Below, one piece after another: positions 53,919 to 61,500 of a stretch of DNA of 64,000 nucleotides. Source of the DNA: Gillisella vitis (GTDB lineage Bacteria > Pseudomonadota > Alphaproteobacteria > Rhizobiales > Rhizobiaceae); NCBI RefSeq assembly GCF_021559775.1, contig NZ_CP056048.1, positions 744,001 to 808,000 on the forward strand. The letters run 5' to 3'. The notes beneath the pieces are model-generated. The model saw only the letters and a program-made list of their open reading frames with translations, was not told the DNA's origin and did not search any database. Position 1 is the first letter of the stretch. Every line of letters begins with the position of its first letter. The position numbers were made by a program, and so were the translations under genes.

Positions 53919-53932
53919 TTGATTGATATCAA
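53919..53932. promoter_or_regulatory. Perfect FNR/FixK-type box upstream of adhP
   Basis: TTGATTGATATCAA matches the consensus TTGAT-N4-ATCAA exactly. It is centred about 106 bases upstream of the adhP start codon and only 29 bases past the dienelactone-hydrolase stop on the same strand. Low-oxygen activation of adhP is the natural reading. Confidence 0.65.
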
Positions 53933-53961
53933 TCCGCCCCGCTTTGTTATGGCAGGTATTC

Positions 53962-54849
53962 CTATGCCAGGTTCTTTTTCAGAAAGGCCACGGTGCGCGA
54001 CCAGGCAAGCTCTGCGGCCTCCTTGTTATAGCGGGCCGCCGACGTGTCATTATTGAAGGCATGATTGACGCCGTCATAGACGAAGATCTCGGCTTGCTTA
54101 CCATTGGCCTCAAGCGCTTTGCGATAGGCATCGATCCCGGCATTGATGCGCTCGTCAAGCCCAGCGTAATGCAGCATCAAGGGTGCATTGATGGCCGGCA
54201 CCTGATCGGCGGGCGGCTGGGCACCGTAATAGGCGACACCCGCCCCAAGCAGCGGTGAGGCGATGGCCAACCGGTTGACCATGCCACCGCCCCAGCAAAA
54301 GCCGATGGCGCCAACCTTGCCGTTGACACCCTTCACGGCAGCGAGATAGGCGCGGCTGGCCTCCGCATTGTTCACCGTAGCGCCGAGGTCGAGCGTGGTG
54401 AACATGTCGCGGGCCTTGTCTTCGTCCTCCGGCGTGCCGCCCTGTGGCGACAGAAAATCCGGTGCCAGCGTAACGAAGCCTTCTAGCGCCAACCGGCGTG
54501 TCACATCCTGGATATGCGGATTGAGGCCACGGTTCTCGTGGATGACGATTACGCCGGGCAAGGCGGACTTGGCGTCTTTCGGGGTCACCAGATAGCCCTT
54601 CATCTCGCCGCTTGAGCCTGGATAAGTAACCATTGACGCGGTCAATCGTTCATCGTTTTCCGGCGTCAGCGCTGCATTGGCCTTGTTAGCGGCCAGCATC
54701 GGCATAATGGCTGCGGCAGCGGCACCCGAACCGGCAAGCTTCGTGAGTTTTTCCATGAAGCCCCGGCGGTCGAGGCTGAGATGGGTATATTCATCATAGG
54801 CGTTGATCATCGCCTGGGTGATCGCTGGGGTAACGGCTGGCTTTTCCAT
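53962..54849 (-). CDS. Dienelactone hydrolase family protein with Tat-type signal
   Basis: A 295-residue alpha/beta hydrolase. An N-terminal stretch of about 28 residues precedes LDRRGFMEKLTKLAGSGAAA, a twin-arginine motif with a hydrophobic run ending near NANAA-like ANKANAAL, so Tat export is likely. The catalytic core (about 85-295) has the nucleophile GFCWGGG (Cys), then an acidic residue and the histidine in YDGVNHAFNND. Dienelactone hydrolases open lactone rings in chloroaromatic breakdown, but many family members have other ester substrates. GGAGG precedes the ATG at 54849. Confidence 0.82.
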   Translation of the reverse strand: MEKPAVTPAITQAMINAYDEYTHLSLDRRGFMEKLTKLAGSGAAAAAIMPMLAANKANAALTPENDERLTASMVTYPGSSGEMKGYLVTPKDAKSALPGVIVIHENRGLNPHIQDVTRRLALEGFVTLAPDFLSPQGGTPEDEDKARDMFTTLDLGATVNNAEASRAYLAAVKGVNGKVGAIGFCWGGGMVNRLAIASPLLGAGVAYYGAQPPADQVPAINAPLMLHYAGLDERINAGIDAYRKALEANGKQAEIFVYDGVNHAFNNDTSAARYNKEAAELAWSRTVAFLKKNLA

Positions 54850-54965
54850 CGGTGTCCTCCACAAGGTTGTCCAGTCTAAAAGATAGAAAACCCGAACCGG
54901 CATCCAATGTTCATGGGAGGCCAATCCGGGTTTTCATCAACACTTATTCGTGACCGCGACGTCTT

Positions 54966-56456
54966 TTATGCAGCGCCCGGATAGTTGGGGCTTTCGCGGG
55001 TGATGGTGACACCGTGCGGATGGCTTTCGCGCAGGCCCGCGCCGGAAATCCGCACGAAGGTGGCCTTTTCCTGGAAATCCTTGATATCCTTGCCGCCGAC
55101 ATAGCCCATAGCGGCCTTGAGACCACCCGCCAGCTGGTGCAGCACGGCAGAGACCGGGCCCTTATAAGGCACCTGGCCTTCGATACCTTCCGGCACCAGC
55201 TTCAGCGTGTCGCGCACTTCCGCCTGGAAATAGCGGTCCGCCGAGCCGCGCGCCATGGCGCCGACCGATCCCATGCCGCGATAGGCCTTGAAGGAACGGC
55301 CCTGATAGAGAAACACTTCGCCGGGGCTTTCATCCGTACCGGCCAGCAGCGAACCGACCATGACGGCGGAGGCACCGGCAGCAATTGCCTTGGCCAGATC
55401 GCCGGAGAATTTCACCCCGCCATCGGCAATGACGGGAATATCCAGCTTATGAGCTGCTTCGACGGCTGCCATAATGGCGGCCAGTTGCGGCACGCCGACG
55501 CCTGCAACGATACGGGTGGTGCAGATCGAGCCGGGGCCGATGCCGACCTTGACGCCATCGGCGCCTGCATCGATCAGGGCGCGGGTACCGTCGCCGGTCG
55601 CAACATTGCCGGCAATGATCCGCACCGAGTTCGACATTTTCTTCACGGCGGTTACGGCATCCAGCACCCGCTGCGAATGGCCGTGAGCAGTATCGACGAC
55701 GATCACGTCGACACCGGCCTCAATCAGCCGTTCGGCCCGTTCGCGTCCGTCATCGCCAGTGGAAATGGCGGCGGCGACCCGCAGGCGGCCCTGAAAATCC
55801 TTGGCGGCATGGGGGTTGAGCTGCGACTTTTCGATATCTTTGACGGTGATCAGGCCGACGCAGCGGCCTTCATTGTCCACCACCAGCAGCTTTTCGATCC
55901 GGTGGCTATGCAGAAGACGTTTGGCTTCCTGCTGCTCGACACCATCCTTGACGGTGATCAGGTTATCGCGGGTCATCAATTCATGGATCTTCTGGGAATG
56001 ATCCGAGGCAAAGCGCACATCGCGATTGGTGAGAATGCCGACCAGGCGACCGGGACGGCCACCGTTTTCGACGACCGGAATGCCGGAAATACCGTGGGCC
56101 TTCATCAGGCCGAGTGCTTCGGCCAGCGTCGCATCCGGATGGATGGTGACAGGATTGATCACCATGCCGCTTTCGAATTTCTTGACCTGGCGAACCTCTT
56201 CGGCCTGTTCGGTTGGTGTCAAATTGCGGTGGATAACCCCAAGGCCGCCAGCCTGGGCCATGGCAATCGCCAGACGGCTCTCGGTGACCGTATCCATGGC
56301 GGAAGACAGGATGGGAAGCGAAAGATCGATATCCTTGGCGATCCGGGTGGAGATATTCGTCTGGCCCGGCATGACTTCCGAATGTCCGGGCTGGAGGAGA
56401 ACATCGTCAAAGGTAAGCGCTTCTGCGCCGGTTGCCGAAATTACGATCCGTGCCAT
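54966..56456 (-). CDS. guaB: Inosine-5'-monophosphate dehydrogenase
   Basis: A 496-residue IMPDH, the committed step to GMP (IMP to XMP with NAD). It begins with ALTFDDVLLQPGHSEV; two CBS domains occupy about 95-205 (GISGIPVVENGGRPGRLVG and KLLVVDNEGRCVGLITV); the catalytic loop is KVGIGPGSICTTRIVAGVG, with the active Cys; later come PVIADGGVKFSGD and MVGSLLAGTDESPGE. The ATG at 56456 has AAGGA upstream and gives the standard length; the frame is open further but not family-like. It is a core housekeeping gene and marks chromosomal context. Confidence 0.95.
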   Translation of the reverse strand: MARIVISATGAEALTFDDVLLQPGHSEVMPGQTNISTRIAKDIDLSLPILSSAMDTVTESRLAIAMAQAGGLGVIHRNLTPTEQAEEVRQVKKFESGMVINPVTIHPDATLAEALGLMKAHGISGIPVVENGGRPGRLVGILTNRDVRFASDHSQKIHELMTRDNLITVKDGVEQQEAKRLLHSHRIEKLLVVDNEGRCVGLITVKDIEKSQLNPHAAKDFQGRLRVAAAISTGDDGRERAERLIEAGVDVIVVDTAHGHSQRVLDAVTAVKKMSNSVRIIAGNVATGDGTRALIDAGADGVKVGIGPGSICTTRIVAGVGVPQLAAIMAAVEAAHKLDIPVIADGGVKFSGDLAKAIAAGASAVMVGSLLAGTDESPGEVFLYQGRSFKAYRGMGSVGAMARGSADRYFQAEVRDTLKLVPEGIEGQVPYKGPVSAVLHQLAGGLKAAMGYVGGKDIKDFQEKATFVRISGAGLRESHPHGVTITRESPNYPGAA

Positions 56457-56641
56457 GCCAATATCCTTCATATGAATAGGCAGAGTCCTCCAGAAAAGCG
56501 ATTTTCCTCTGGATTCCTTTGCATGTAATGCTTGGAGGTTGGCGAGGGCTGGTAACACGTTCATGACAGGAAGGGAATAGCAAAAGCATGGATTGTGGAT
56601 GACATCAGTCATCCCTCTTTTTAACGATCCTGCCTCTGTTC

Positions 56642-57544
56642 CTAGGGTGTCGATTTTTCTCGCGCGCTGGCGGCAAGACCATCGGCGAGTGCTTCCATAT
56701 CCGCTTGGCGGGCGCTGGATCGTCGCCAGATCAGGCCGATTTCGCGGTAGGGCGGCGGATCGGTAAAGGGAATGATGCGGATCTTGTTGCGGCTGGTTTC
56801 GGTCTCGATCGCCATTTCGGGGATCAGCGTCATGCCCATGTCATGGGACACCATCTGGAGCAGTGTCGCCATCGACGTTGCGCCGAAATTGACCATGCTG
56901 CGCCGGCTGGCAGTTTTGCAGACGGCCAGCGCCTGATCGCGCAGGCAATGGCCCTCTTCCAGCAGCAGCAACCGGTCGGTATCCACGTCTGCTTCCACCA
57001 GGGGTGACAGAAGCACGGCGTCGTCATTGCGGGCCACGGCCATGAAAAACCGATCGACCAGCAGGCTGCGGCAGACCAGAGCGTCCGCATCCACCGGCAG
57101 CGCCGCGACGACCGCATCCAGTTTGCCGTCATTCAAGTCGGACAGCAGTCGATCTGTGATCGCTTCTTTAAGCTCAATCTCGATCAGAGGATGATTTTGC
57201 CGCAGATAAGGCACCATGCGCGGCACCATATAGGGGGCGACGGTCGGAATGATGCCAATCCGCACTAGGCCTTCCAACATGCCGCCATTGTTTCGCGCCG
57301 CCTGTTCCAGCCGATCTATTCCCGCCAGCACTTCGCGCACATGGGTCAGGATTTCCAGTCCCTTGGTGGTCAGGATCGTGCTGGCGCGCGTACGCTCGAT
57401 CAGCATCACACCCAGATGTTTTTCCATTTCCATGATCTGCGCTGACAGTGCCGGTTGGCTGACATGGACAAGATCGGCAGCCCGGCCGAAATGGAGTGTG
57501 GTGGCGAGGGCATCGAAATAGCGCATTTGACGTATGGTCAGCAT
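56642..57544 (-). CDS. oxyR: Hydrogen-peroxide sensor OxyR
   Basis: A 300-residue LysR-type regulator. The helix-turn-helix is HFGRAADLVHVSQPALSAQI; the sensor domain carries EEGHCLRDQALAVC, with cysteines at 200 and 209, matching the E. coli redox pair C199/C208 at the same spacing. On peroxide exposure the pair forms a disulfide that activates transcription of defence genes. In Rhizobium relatives oxyR diverges from katA; here the divergent side carries only a decayed katA remnant. Its own promoter lies in the 57545-57680 gap. Confidence 0.9.
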   Translation of the reverse strand: MLTIRQMRYFDALATTLHFGRAADLVHVSQPALSAQIMEMEKHLGVMLIERTRASTILTTKGLEILTHVREVLAGIDRLEQAARNNGGMLEGLVRIGIIPTVAPYMVPRMVPYLRQNHPLIEIELKEAITDRLLSDLNDGKLDAVVAALPVDADALVCRSLLVDRFFMAVARNDDAVLLSPLVEADVDTDRLLLLEEGHCLRDQALAVCKTASRRSMVNFGATSMATLLQMVSHDMGMTLIPEMAIETETSRNKIRIIPFTDPPPYREIGLIWRRSSARQADMEALADGLAASAREKSTP

Positions 57545-57680
57545 GATAGGATTTCCAAATCGTATTTAAAAATAAATACGATTGGAAATTATCGGTCGTC
57601 AATGGAACACTGCAGTCATTGAGACGAAACACTGTTTTAAAATCAATTTTGACGAAGACGGCCTTCCAAAGGAGGAAGCC

Positions 57681-57837
57681 ATGATGGATTTCACGGACAA
57701 TAAAGACCACAGTCGGCATTCAGGTGCCGGAACCGATCATCGGGCGTCAACTGGCGTATTTCAAACTGGTACATCCAGACGATGAAGCGGGTATTCATAC
57801 TGCCCTAATGCAGTTTCCGGCTTCGAAGCAGATATGA
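57681..57837 (+). pseudogene. katA: katA remnant: internally deleted, frameshifted catalase
   Basis: A consensus AAAGGAGG stands seven bases before the ATG at 57681, but that frame stops after 34 codons without any known domain. In the next frame (57685-57837) about 50 codons end in GRQLAYFKLVHPDDEAG and then AL, which matches the C-terminal RQL..F..VHPDY..G...AL of clade-3 monofunctional catalases. The position, divergent from oxyR, is where katA stands in Sinorhizobium and Agrobacterium. The simplest reading is that the promoter, ribosome-binding site and first codons were joined out of frame to the last codons by loss of roughly 1.3 kb. A strong terminator follows, as for a real gene. Confidence 0.7.
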
Positions 57838-57883
57838 TCCCAGCATCGCCGCTGAAGAGCCCTACACGTATCTGTTTCGAAAA

Positions 57884-57922
57884 GGGGCGTCAGAAGCCGT
57901 TTTGATACGGTTTCTGACCCCC
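57884..57922 (+). terminator. Intrinsic terminator downstream of the katA remnant
   Basis: GGGG, GTCAGAA and CCGT segments (57884-57900) pair with ACGG, TTCTGAC and CCCC (57907-57922) around a six-base loop, with single mismatches, followed by TGTTTTGT. Probably the original catalase terminator. Confidence 0.65.
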
Positions 57923-58030
57923 TGTTTTGTATGGGTTTACTAATTTGCATTAATCAAAACTGAACACCCTTCCAATAGAGCCCTTACCTGTGGTCCACAT
58001 GATGTGGAAATTATCCTGGGACAGGACGGA

Positions 58031-58675
58031 ATGGTGACGGCGATGAAAATGCCGATTGAAAGCTCGCGAATCAATCCACGTAAGCAGCCAAAACAGAAGC
58101 GCAGTATCCAGCGTGTCGAAAATATTCTGAATTCGGCTGAGTTTCTTATTATCAAGCATGGGGTTTCCCAATTGCGCATGACGGATATTGCCGTAAATGC
58201 TGGCGTACCTGTGGGCTCCGTCTACCAATTCTTTCCGCAGAAAGCCGCTGTGCTTAAAGCCATCATGGATCTGCGCCTGACCAGCTTGGCCGAGGATATT
58301 ACCATGCAGTTAACGGATGTGCGCGACGAAGCGGATGCGCGCGCCCGTTTGGTCGATCTGATCGAACGTGGTGCGCGCCTGCACCGTGACAATCCGCTGT
58401 GTCGCGAGTTCTGGATCGCAATGTCGACCGATCCCGATCTCGGCGCGATGCAATACAAGGCTCAGGAAGACATTGGCGCGTTGGCGATGAGATGGCTGGG
58501 GCCATTTGCCGGTGGCGGGGATGGACAGGGCAAACACAATCGTTTCCTGCTGGTTGCGGTGCTGAGTGGAGCGGTTTTCCGCGCCATTGCCGAGAAGCAT
58601 GAGCGAGCCTGGGCGATGTTGGATGAGTGGAAAAAGGCCGCATGCGCCATGCTGTTTCAACCCGCTCAAAAGTAA
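58031..58675 (+). CDS. TetR-family regulator
   Basis: A regulator of about 214 residues. The N-terminal TetR helix-turn-helix (about 25-70) has RMTDIAVNAGVPVGSVYQFF and PQKAAVLKAIMD; the rest is the helical effector domain, with REFWIAMSTDPDLG. The ATG at 58031 is preferred to a GTG at 58004, but an in-frame ATG twelve bases later is also possible. It stands alone between the catalase terminator and a converging LysR gene, so its target is not evident from context. The basic stretch NPRKQPKQKR before the helix-turn-helix is typical. Confidence 0.8.
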   Translation: MVTAMKMPIESSRINPRKQPKQKRSIQRVENILNSAEFLIIKHGVSQLRMTDIAVNAGVPVGSVYQFFPQKAAVLKAIMDLRLTSLAEDITMQLTDVRDEADARARLVDLIERGARLHRDNPLCREFWIAMSTDPDLGAMQYKAQEDIGALAMRWLGPFAGGGDGQGKHNRFLLVAVLSGAVFRAIAEKHERAWAMLDEWKKAACAMLFQPAQK

Positions 58676-58727
58676 TTGTCTCGGATCCTGAGGCAATATG
58701 AACGGTTAATTTCAATGAAGCTTCGTA

Positions 58728-59681
58728 TTACCAGCCGGGGATCATATGTCCCGCCCGCAGGCGCGGATAGTAACGGGAATAGGTTTTCGTTTCTCCGTCC
58801 ATGTCGTCTTCGATGGCCGTCGGGTTGATATTGTCGAGGCAGGCGGCGATATGGTCGGTGATGGCGTTCATCAGCGAGGGTGACATGCCGGGTCGTTTCA
58901 TGATGCCGATCTGCACGGGCGGCAGTGGCGGAAAGCCATCTAACTGGCCCAGCACTTTCATACCGGTTCGCAGCGCCGATTCCGGCAGAACAGAAACGGC
59001 CAAGCCAGCCAGCACTGCGGCGGCGACCACGGTCGATGACCAACTGGTGAACAGGATCTGATAGTCGCGCCCGTCGGCATCGAGCGCCGAACAGGCCAGC
59101 TGCCGCCAATTGCAATCGCGCCGTCCAACCGCAAGCGGTACAGGCGCATCATCGCGCAGGGGGTGGTTGGCCGAAGCCACCCAGCAAAGCGGCTCGGTGC
59201 GCATCACGTCGGATTGTCTGGTCGCCGGGTTATGGGTCACAAGCGCGATGTCTAACTCACCTCTGGCCATTTTTTCGGCCAGGTCGGAGGATGGTTCGCA
59301 AACGATGTAAAGCTCGACATTGGGATGGGTCTTGGCGAAACGGCCAATAATTTCCGGCATGTAGCGGTCGGCATAATCATCCGGCGTGCCGATCCGCAAC
59401 GTACCTTCCAACCGGTTGTCGTCGAAAGCCGCAATCGCCTCGCTGTTCAGCCGGACGATCCGCCGGGCATAGTTCAGCAGTTTTTCGCCTTCCGCGGTCA
59501 GCCGGTTGCCACGCCCGTCCTTGATGAACAATTGCTTGCCGATCCGCTCTTCCAGGCGGCGCATCTGCATGGAAACGGCTGATTGGGTCTTGAAGACCCG
59601 CCCTGCCGCCTTGGTAAAACTGCCGGTATCGACGATGGCGATGAAGGTTTGCAACTGGTCTGTATCGAGAGGTGCGGACAT
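58728..59681 (-). CDS. LysR-family regulator adjacent to the DUF1127 gene
   Basis: A 317-residue LysR-type regulator. The helix-turn-helix region is FIAIVDTGSFTKAAGRVFKT with QSAVSMQMRRLEE; a type-2 periplasmic-binding-like effector domain follows (about 90-290), including LRIGTPDDYADRYMP and LAVSVLPESAL. An in-frame ATG nine bases upstream (59690) is an alternative start. It diverges from a DUF1127 gene, a pairing seen for LysR regulators of small DUF1127 proteins in Rhizobiales such as VtlR; whether this is that orthologue cannot be decided here. A dyad lies in the shared promoter region. Confidence 0.82.
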   Translation of the reverse strand: MSAPLDTDQLQTFIAIVDTGSFTKAAGRVFKTQSAVSMQMRRLEERIGKQLFIKDGRGNRLTAEGEKLLNYARRIVRLNSEAIAAFDDNRLEGTLRIGTPDDYADRYMPEIIGRFAKTHPNVELYIVCEPSSDLAEKMARGELDIALVTHNPATRQSDVMRTEPLCWVASANHPLRDDAPVPLAVGRRDCNWRQLACSALDADGRDYQILFTSWSSTVVAAAVLAGLAVSVLPESALRTGMKVLGQLDGFPPLPPVQIGIMKRPGMSPSLMNAITDHIAACLDNINPTAIEDDMDGETKTYSRYYPRLRAGHMIPGW

Positions 59682-59795
59682 GGCGGACATTCCATCAGTT
59701 GGATTGATGATTACCATTAGAAACATTCACTGGACTGATCAATAGAAATTCGGCAAATCTTAAACTGCAAAGTGTCAATCGACGCCACGAGTGAC

Positions 59796-59812
59796 CAACT
59801 GATGTTCAGTTG
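59796..59812. promoter_or_regulatory. Dyad CAACTG-N5-CAGTTG between LysR and DUF1127 genes
   Basis: Perfect six-base arms around ATGTT, 96 bases before the DUF1127 start. A related CAACTGAT occurs on the minus strand next to the LysR start near 59695. The arrangement suggests a LysR operator, but the site is short. Confidence 0.4.
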
Positions 59813-59907
59813 TCGCGGTGTCCTCCAACCCCTTCACGGCGTCCCTCCGGCTCGGTTTTCCAAGCGCGGCCGCCCCTTCTCGTGCCGAATTCGAAAGGAC
59901 TATTGTC

Positions 59908-60207
59908 ATGCGCACGACCAGACAGATCACCGTAACGGCTTTTCCTCACGCAGAGGGCGCGGTCATCGCAGCCCTTCGCGCCATTGTCTTGACGGTGAAT
60001 TCTGTGCTGCGCACGCTCACCAACCGCCGCGCGGCTCTTAAGCTCGCGGATCTCGACGACTACCTTCTGCATGATGTCGGTTTGACCCGCGCTGAGCTGG
60101 AGGCCGAATTGTCGAAGTCCGGGCCACTTGAAGATCCGTCGGCAAAGCTTGCAGGTCTCGCGCGCGCCAGGATCCGCAAACAGGTGAGCACGCTTTCTCT
60201 CGGCTGA
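59908..60207 (+). CDS. DUF1127 small protein
   Basis: A 99-residue basic protein. The C-terminal half contains the DUF1127 pattern LADLDDYLLHDVGLTRAELEAE (in parts: LADLDDYLLHDVGL and TRAELEAE). Small DUF1127 proteins in Agrobacterium and Brucella affect stress adaptation and can bind RNA. The ATG at 59908 is chosen because GAAAGGAC lies upstream; the longer open frame to 59818 has no family sequence. It has its own strong terminator at 60267 and is divergent from a LysR gene. Confidence 0.85.
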   Translation: MRTTRQITVTAFPHAEGAVIAALRAIVLTVNSVLRTLTNRRAALKLADLDDYLLHDVGLTRAELEAELSKSGPLEDPSAKLAGLARARIRKQVSTLSLG

Positions 60208-60266
60208 ACGATCCCGTTTCCACCCGCCATCCCCGCAGGGCGAAAAGCCAATCGACCCTGCTTTTG

Positions 60267-60300
60267 CCCGGCAACAGGTCACTGTTGCCGGGTCTTTTTT
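60267..60300 (+). terminator. Intrinsic terminator of the DUF1127 gene
   Basis: CCCGGCAACA at 60267-60276 pairs perfectly with 60283-60292 around a six-base loop, followed by TCTTTTTT. A textbook Rho-independent terminator. Confidence 0.9.
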
Positions 60301-60328
60301 CTTGTGCCAACCAGTGTTGGAACTGCCG

Positions 60329-61234
60329 TCAGTGCTTGGAGTGAGTGGCGCCTTCGTCCGACTCAGTGCGCGCATCCTTGCCCGGCGCCGTCACATAGGT
60401 CTCGAAGATCTGTTCCACGCTTTTCTGATAGCTTTTCTGCACGTTCAGACCACTATCGAACATCGTGTTGACGATATCCATCATCGATTTTCTGGCCTCG
60501 GCTTCCGGGCTCGGCTTTGGTGGCTCTGCTTTCGCGGCTTGCCCCATCGAACCACTAACCATGTCCTGCCAGGCTTTGGTGAAGGGATTGTCCAGGAAAG
60601 GGTTCGTTTCGGTCTTGGGTGCTGCCTTGGCCGCGCTTATGCCCATCATTTGCTGCCAGGCGGCAATGAAGGGATTGTCGAAGGGACCGGGCGATGTCGG
60701 TTGAGCTTTCGGTGAAAATCCCGTTGCCTGAAGCCATTCCTGGATCATCCCAGCCATTGGGCCAGCCATCGGGTTGTTGGCGAAGGGGTTGCTGGCCTGC
60801 TGCATCTGTCCAAGGCTCTGCTTGAACAATCCGCCCATGATCGTATCGGCCATAGCCGGTAGCATGCGTTTCAGAATGTCCTGGCCGATGCCAGTGATCT
60901 GGGCCGCTTGGGCGGCGACAGCGCGCGACACCTCCTTGGAGCCGAACAATTGTTGCAGAACCTGATTGCCGTCGGCAATGCCCTGAGGCGTAAAGGCCTT
61001 GCCCATATCTTCGAAATACTGGGCATAATTGCCGGACGATAAGGCAGCAAACAGACTGGATAGATCATAGGGATTGGCGGCGGTGCGCTTGAACCCGGAG
61101 GAAAAGGCCGGCGTCAATGCGGCAAGCGCCTGCGCTACCTGTTCTTGGGCAAGCCCGAACTGCTTTGCCATGGCGTCCATGGCCGCGCCATTCTGTGCTC
61201 TTAACAGCATATCAAACAGTGGCAACATTTGCAT
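60329..61234 (-). CDS. DUF937 protein with three NPF...W repeats
   Basis: A 301-residue protein. The N-terminal domain (about 1-140) reads as DUF937: LFDMLLRAQNGAAMDAMAKQF-like (here LLRAQNGAAMDAMAKQFGL), NPYDLSSLFAALSSG and QQLFGSKEVSRAVAAQAA, with ILKRMLPAMADTIMGGL. The C-terminal part has three NPF-containing repeats ending in Trp: N149-W167, N187-W193 and N211-W222, separated by Ala/Pro/Lys-rich linkers, then an amphipathic helix and a charged tail. No signal peptide. Function unknown; the repeats resemble granule- or membrane-adaptor segments but that is speculation. It converges with DUF1127. Confidence 0.7.
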   Translation of the reverse strand: MQMLPLFDMLLRAQNGAAMDAMAKQFGLAQEQVAQALAALTPAFSSGFKRTAANPYDLSSLFAALSSGNYAQYFEDMGKAFTPQGIADGNQVLQQLFGSKEVSRAVAAQAAQITGIGQDILKRMLPAMADTIMGGLFKQSLGQMQQASNPFANNPMAGPMAGMIQEWLQATGFSPKAQPTSPGPFDNPFIAAWQQMMGISAAKAAPKTETNPFLDNPFTKAWQDMVSGSMGQAAKAEPPKPSPEAEARKSMMDIVNTMFDSGLNVQKSYQKSVEQIFETYVTAPGKDARTESDEGATHSKH

Positions 61235-61500
61235 TCGCTCCCCGGCACATAGCCTTTTTATACGGTATTCATGCGTTGGCGATAGTCCGCATGGTGAGCC
61301 GGTGGCTCCAAAACGCCATATGCTTGATCGCCCCGAGCCTTATGCTCCTGTTTTTCAGCATGGTTCATGACATTGCACCCGCCAATTCCCATCAGCTTGA
61401 TTCAAGGAGAAAATCACACGAGAGCCACTATAGCGGGAAATATCCCGCTGCAAATCGTTTTTTTAAGCAAGCACAAGGGTTTGGGGGTGGGGTGCCGACC
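61235..61500. other. Gap between DUF937 and gshA
   Basis: A 266-base stretch without a supported gene. It should hold the promoter of the DUF937 gene and the 3' end of gshA. I see no strong dyad, no terminator with a T-run and no convincing small open frame. Confidence 0.5.

Noticed and set aside
57582..57785. 67-codon open frame as an intact small gene
   Set aside because: The upstream part lacks a start signal, and the good ribosome-binding site leads only to a 34-codon frame overlapping a catalase-like frame. Treated as part of a pseudogene.
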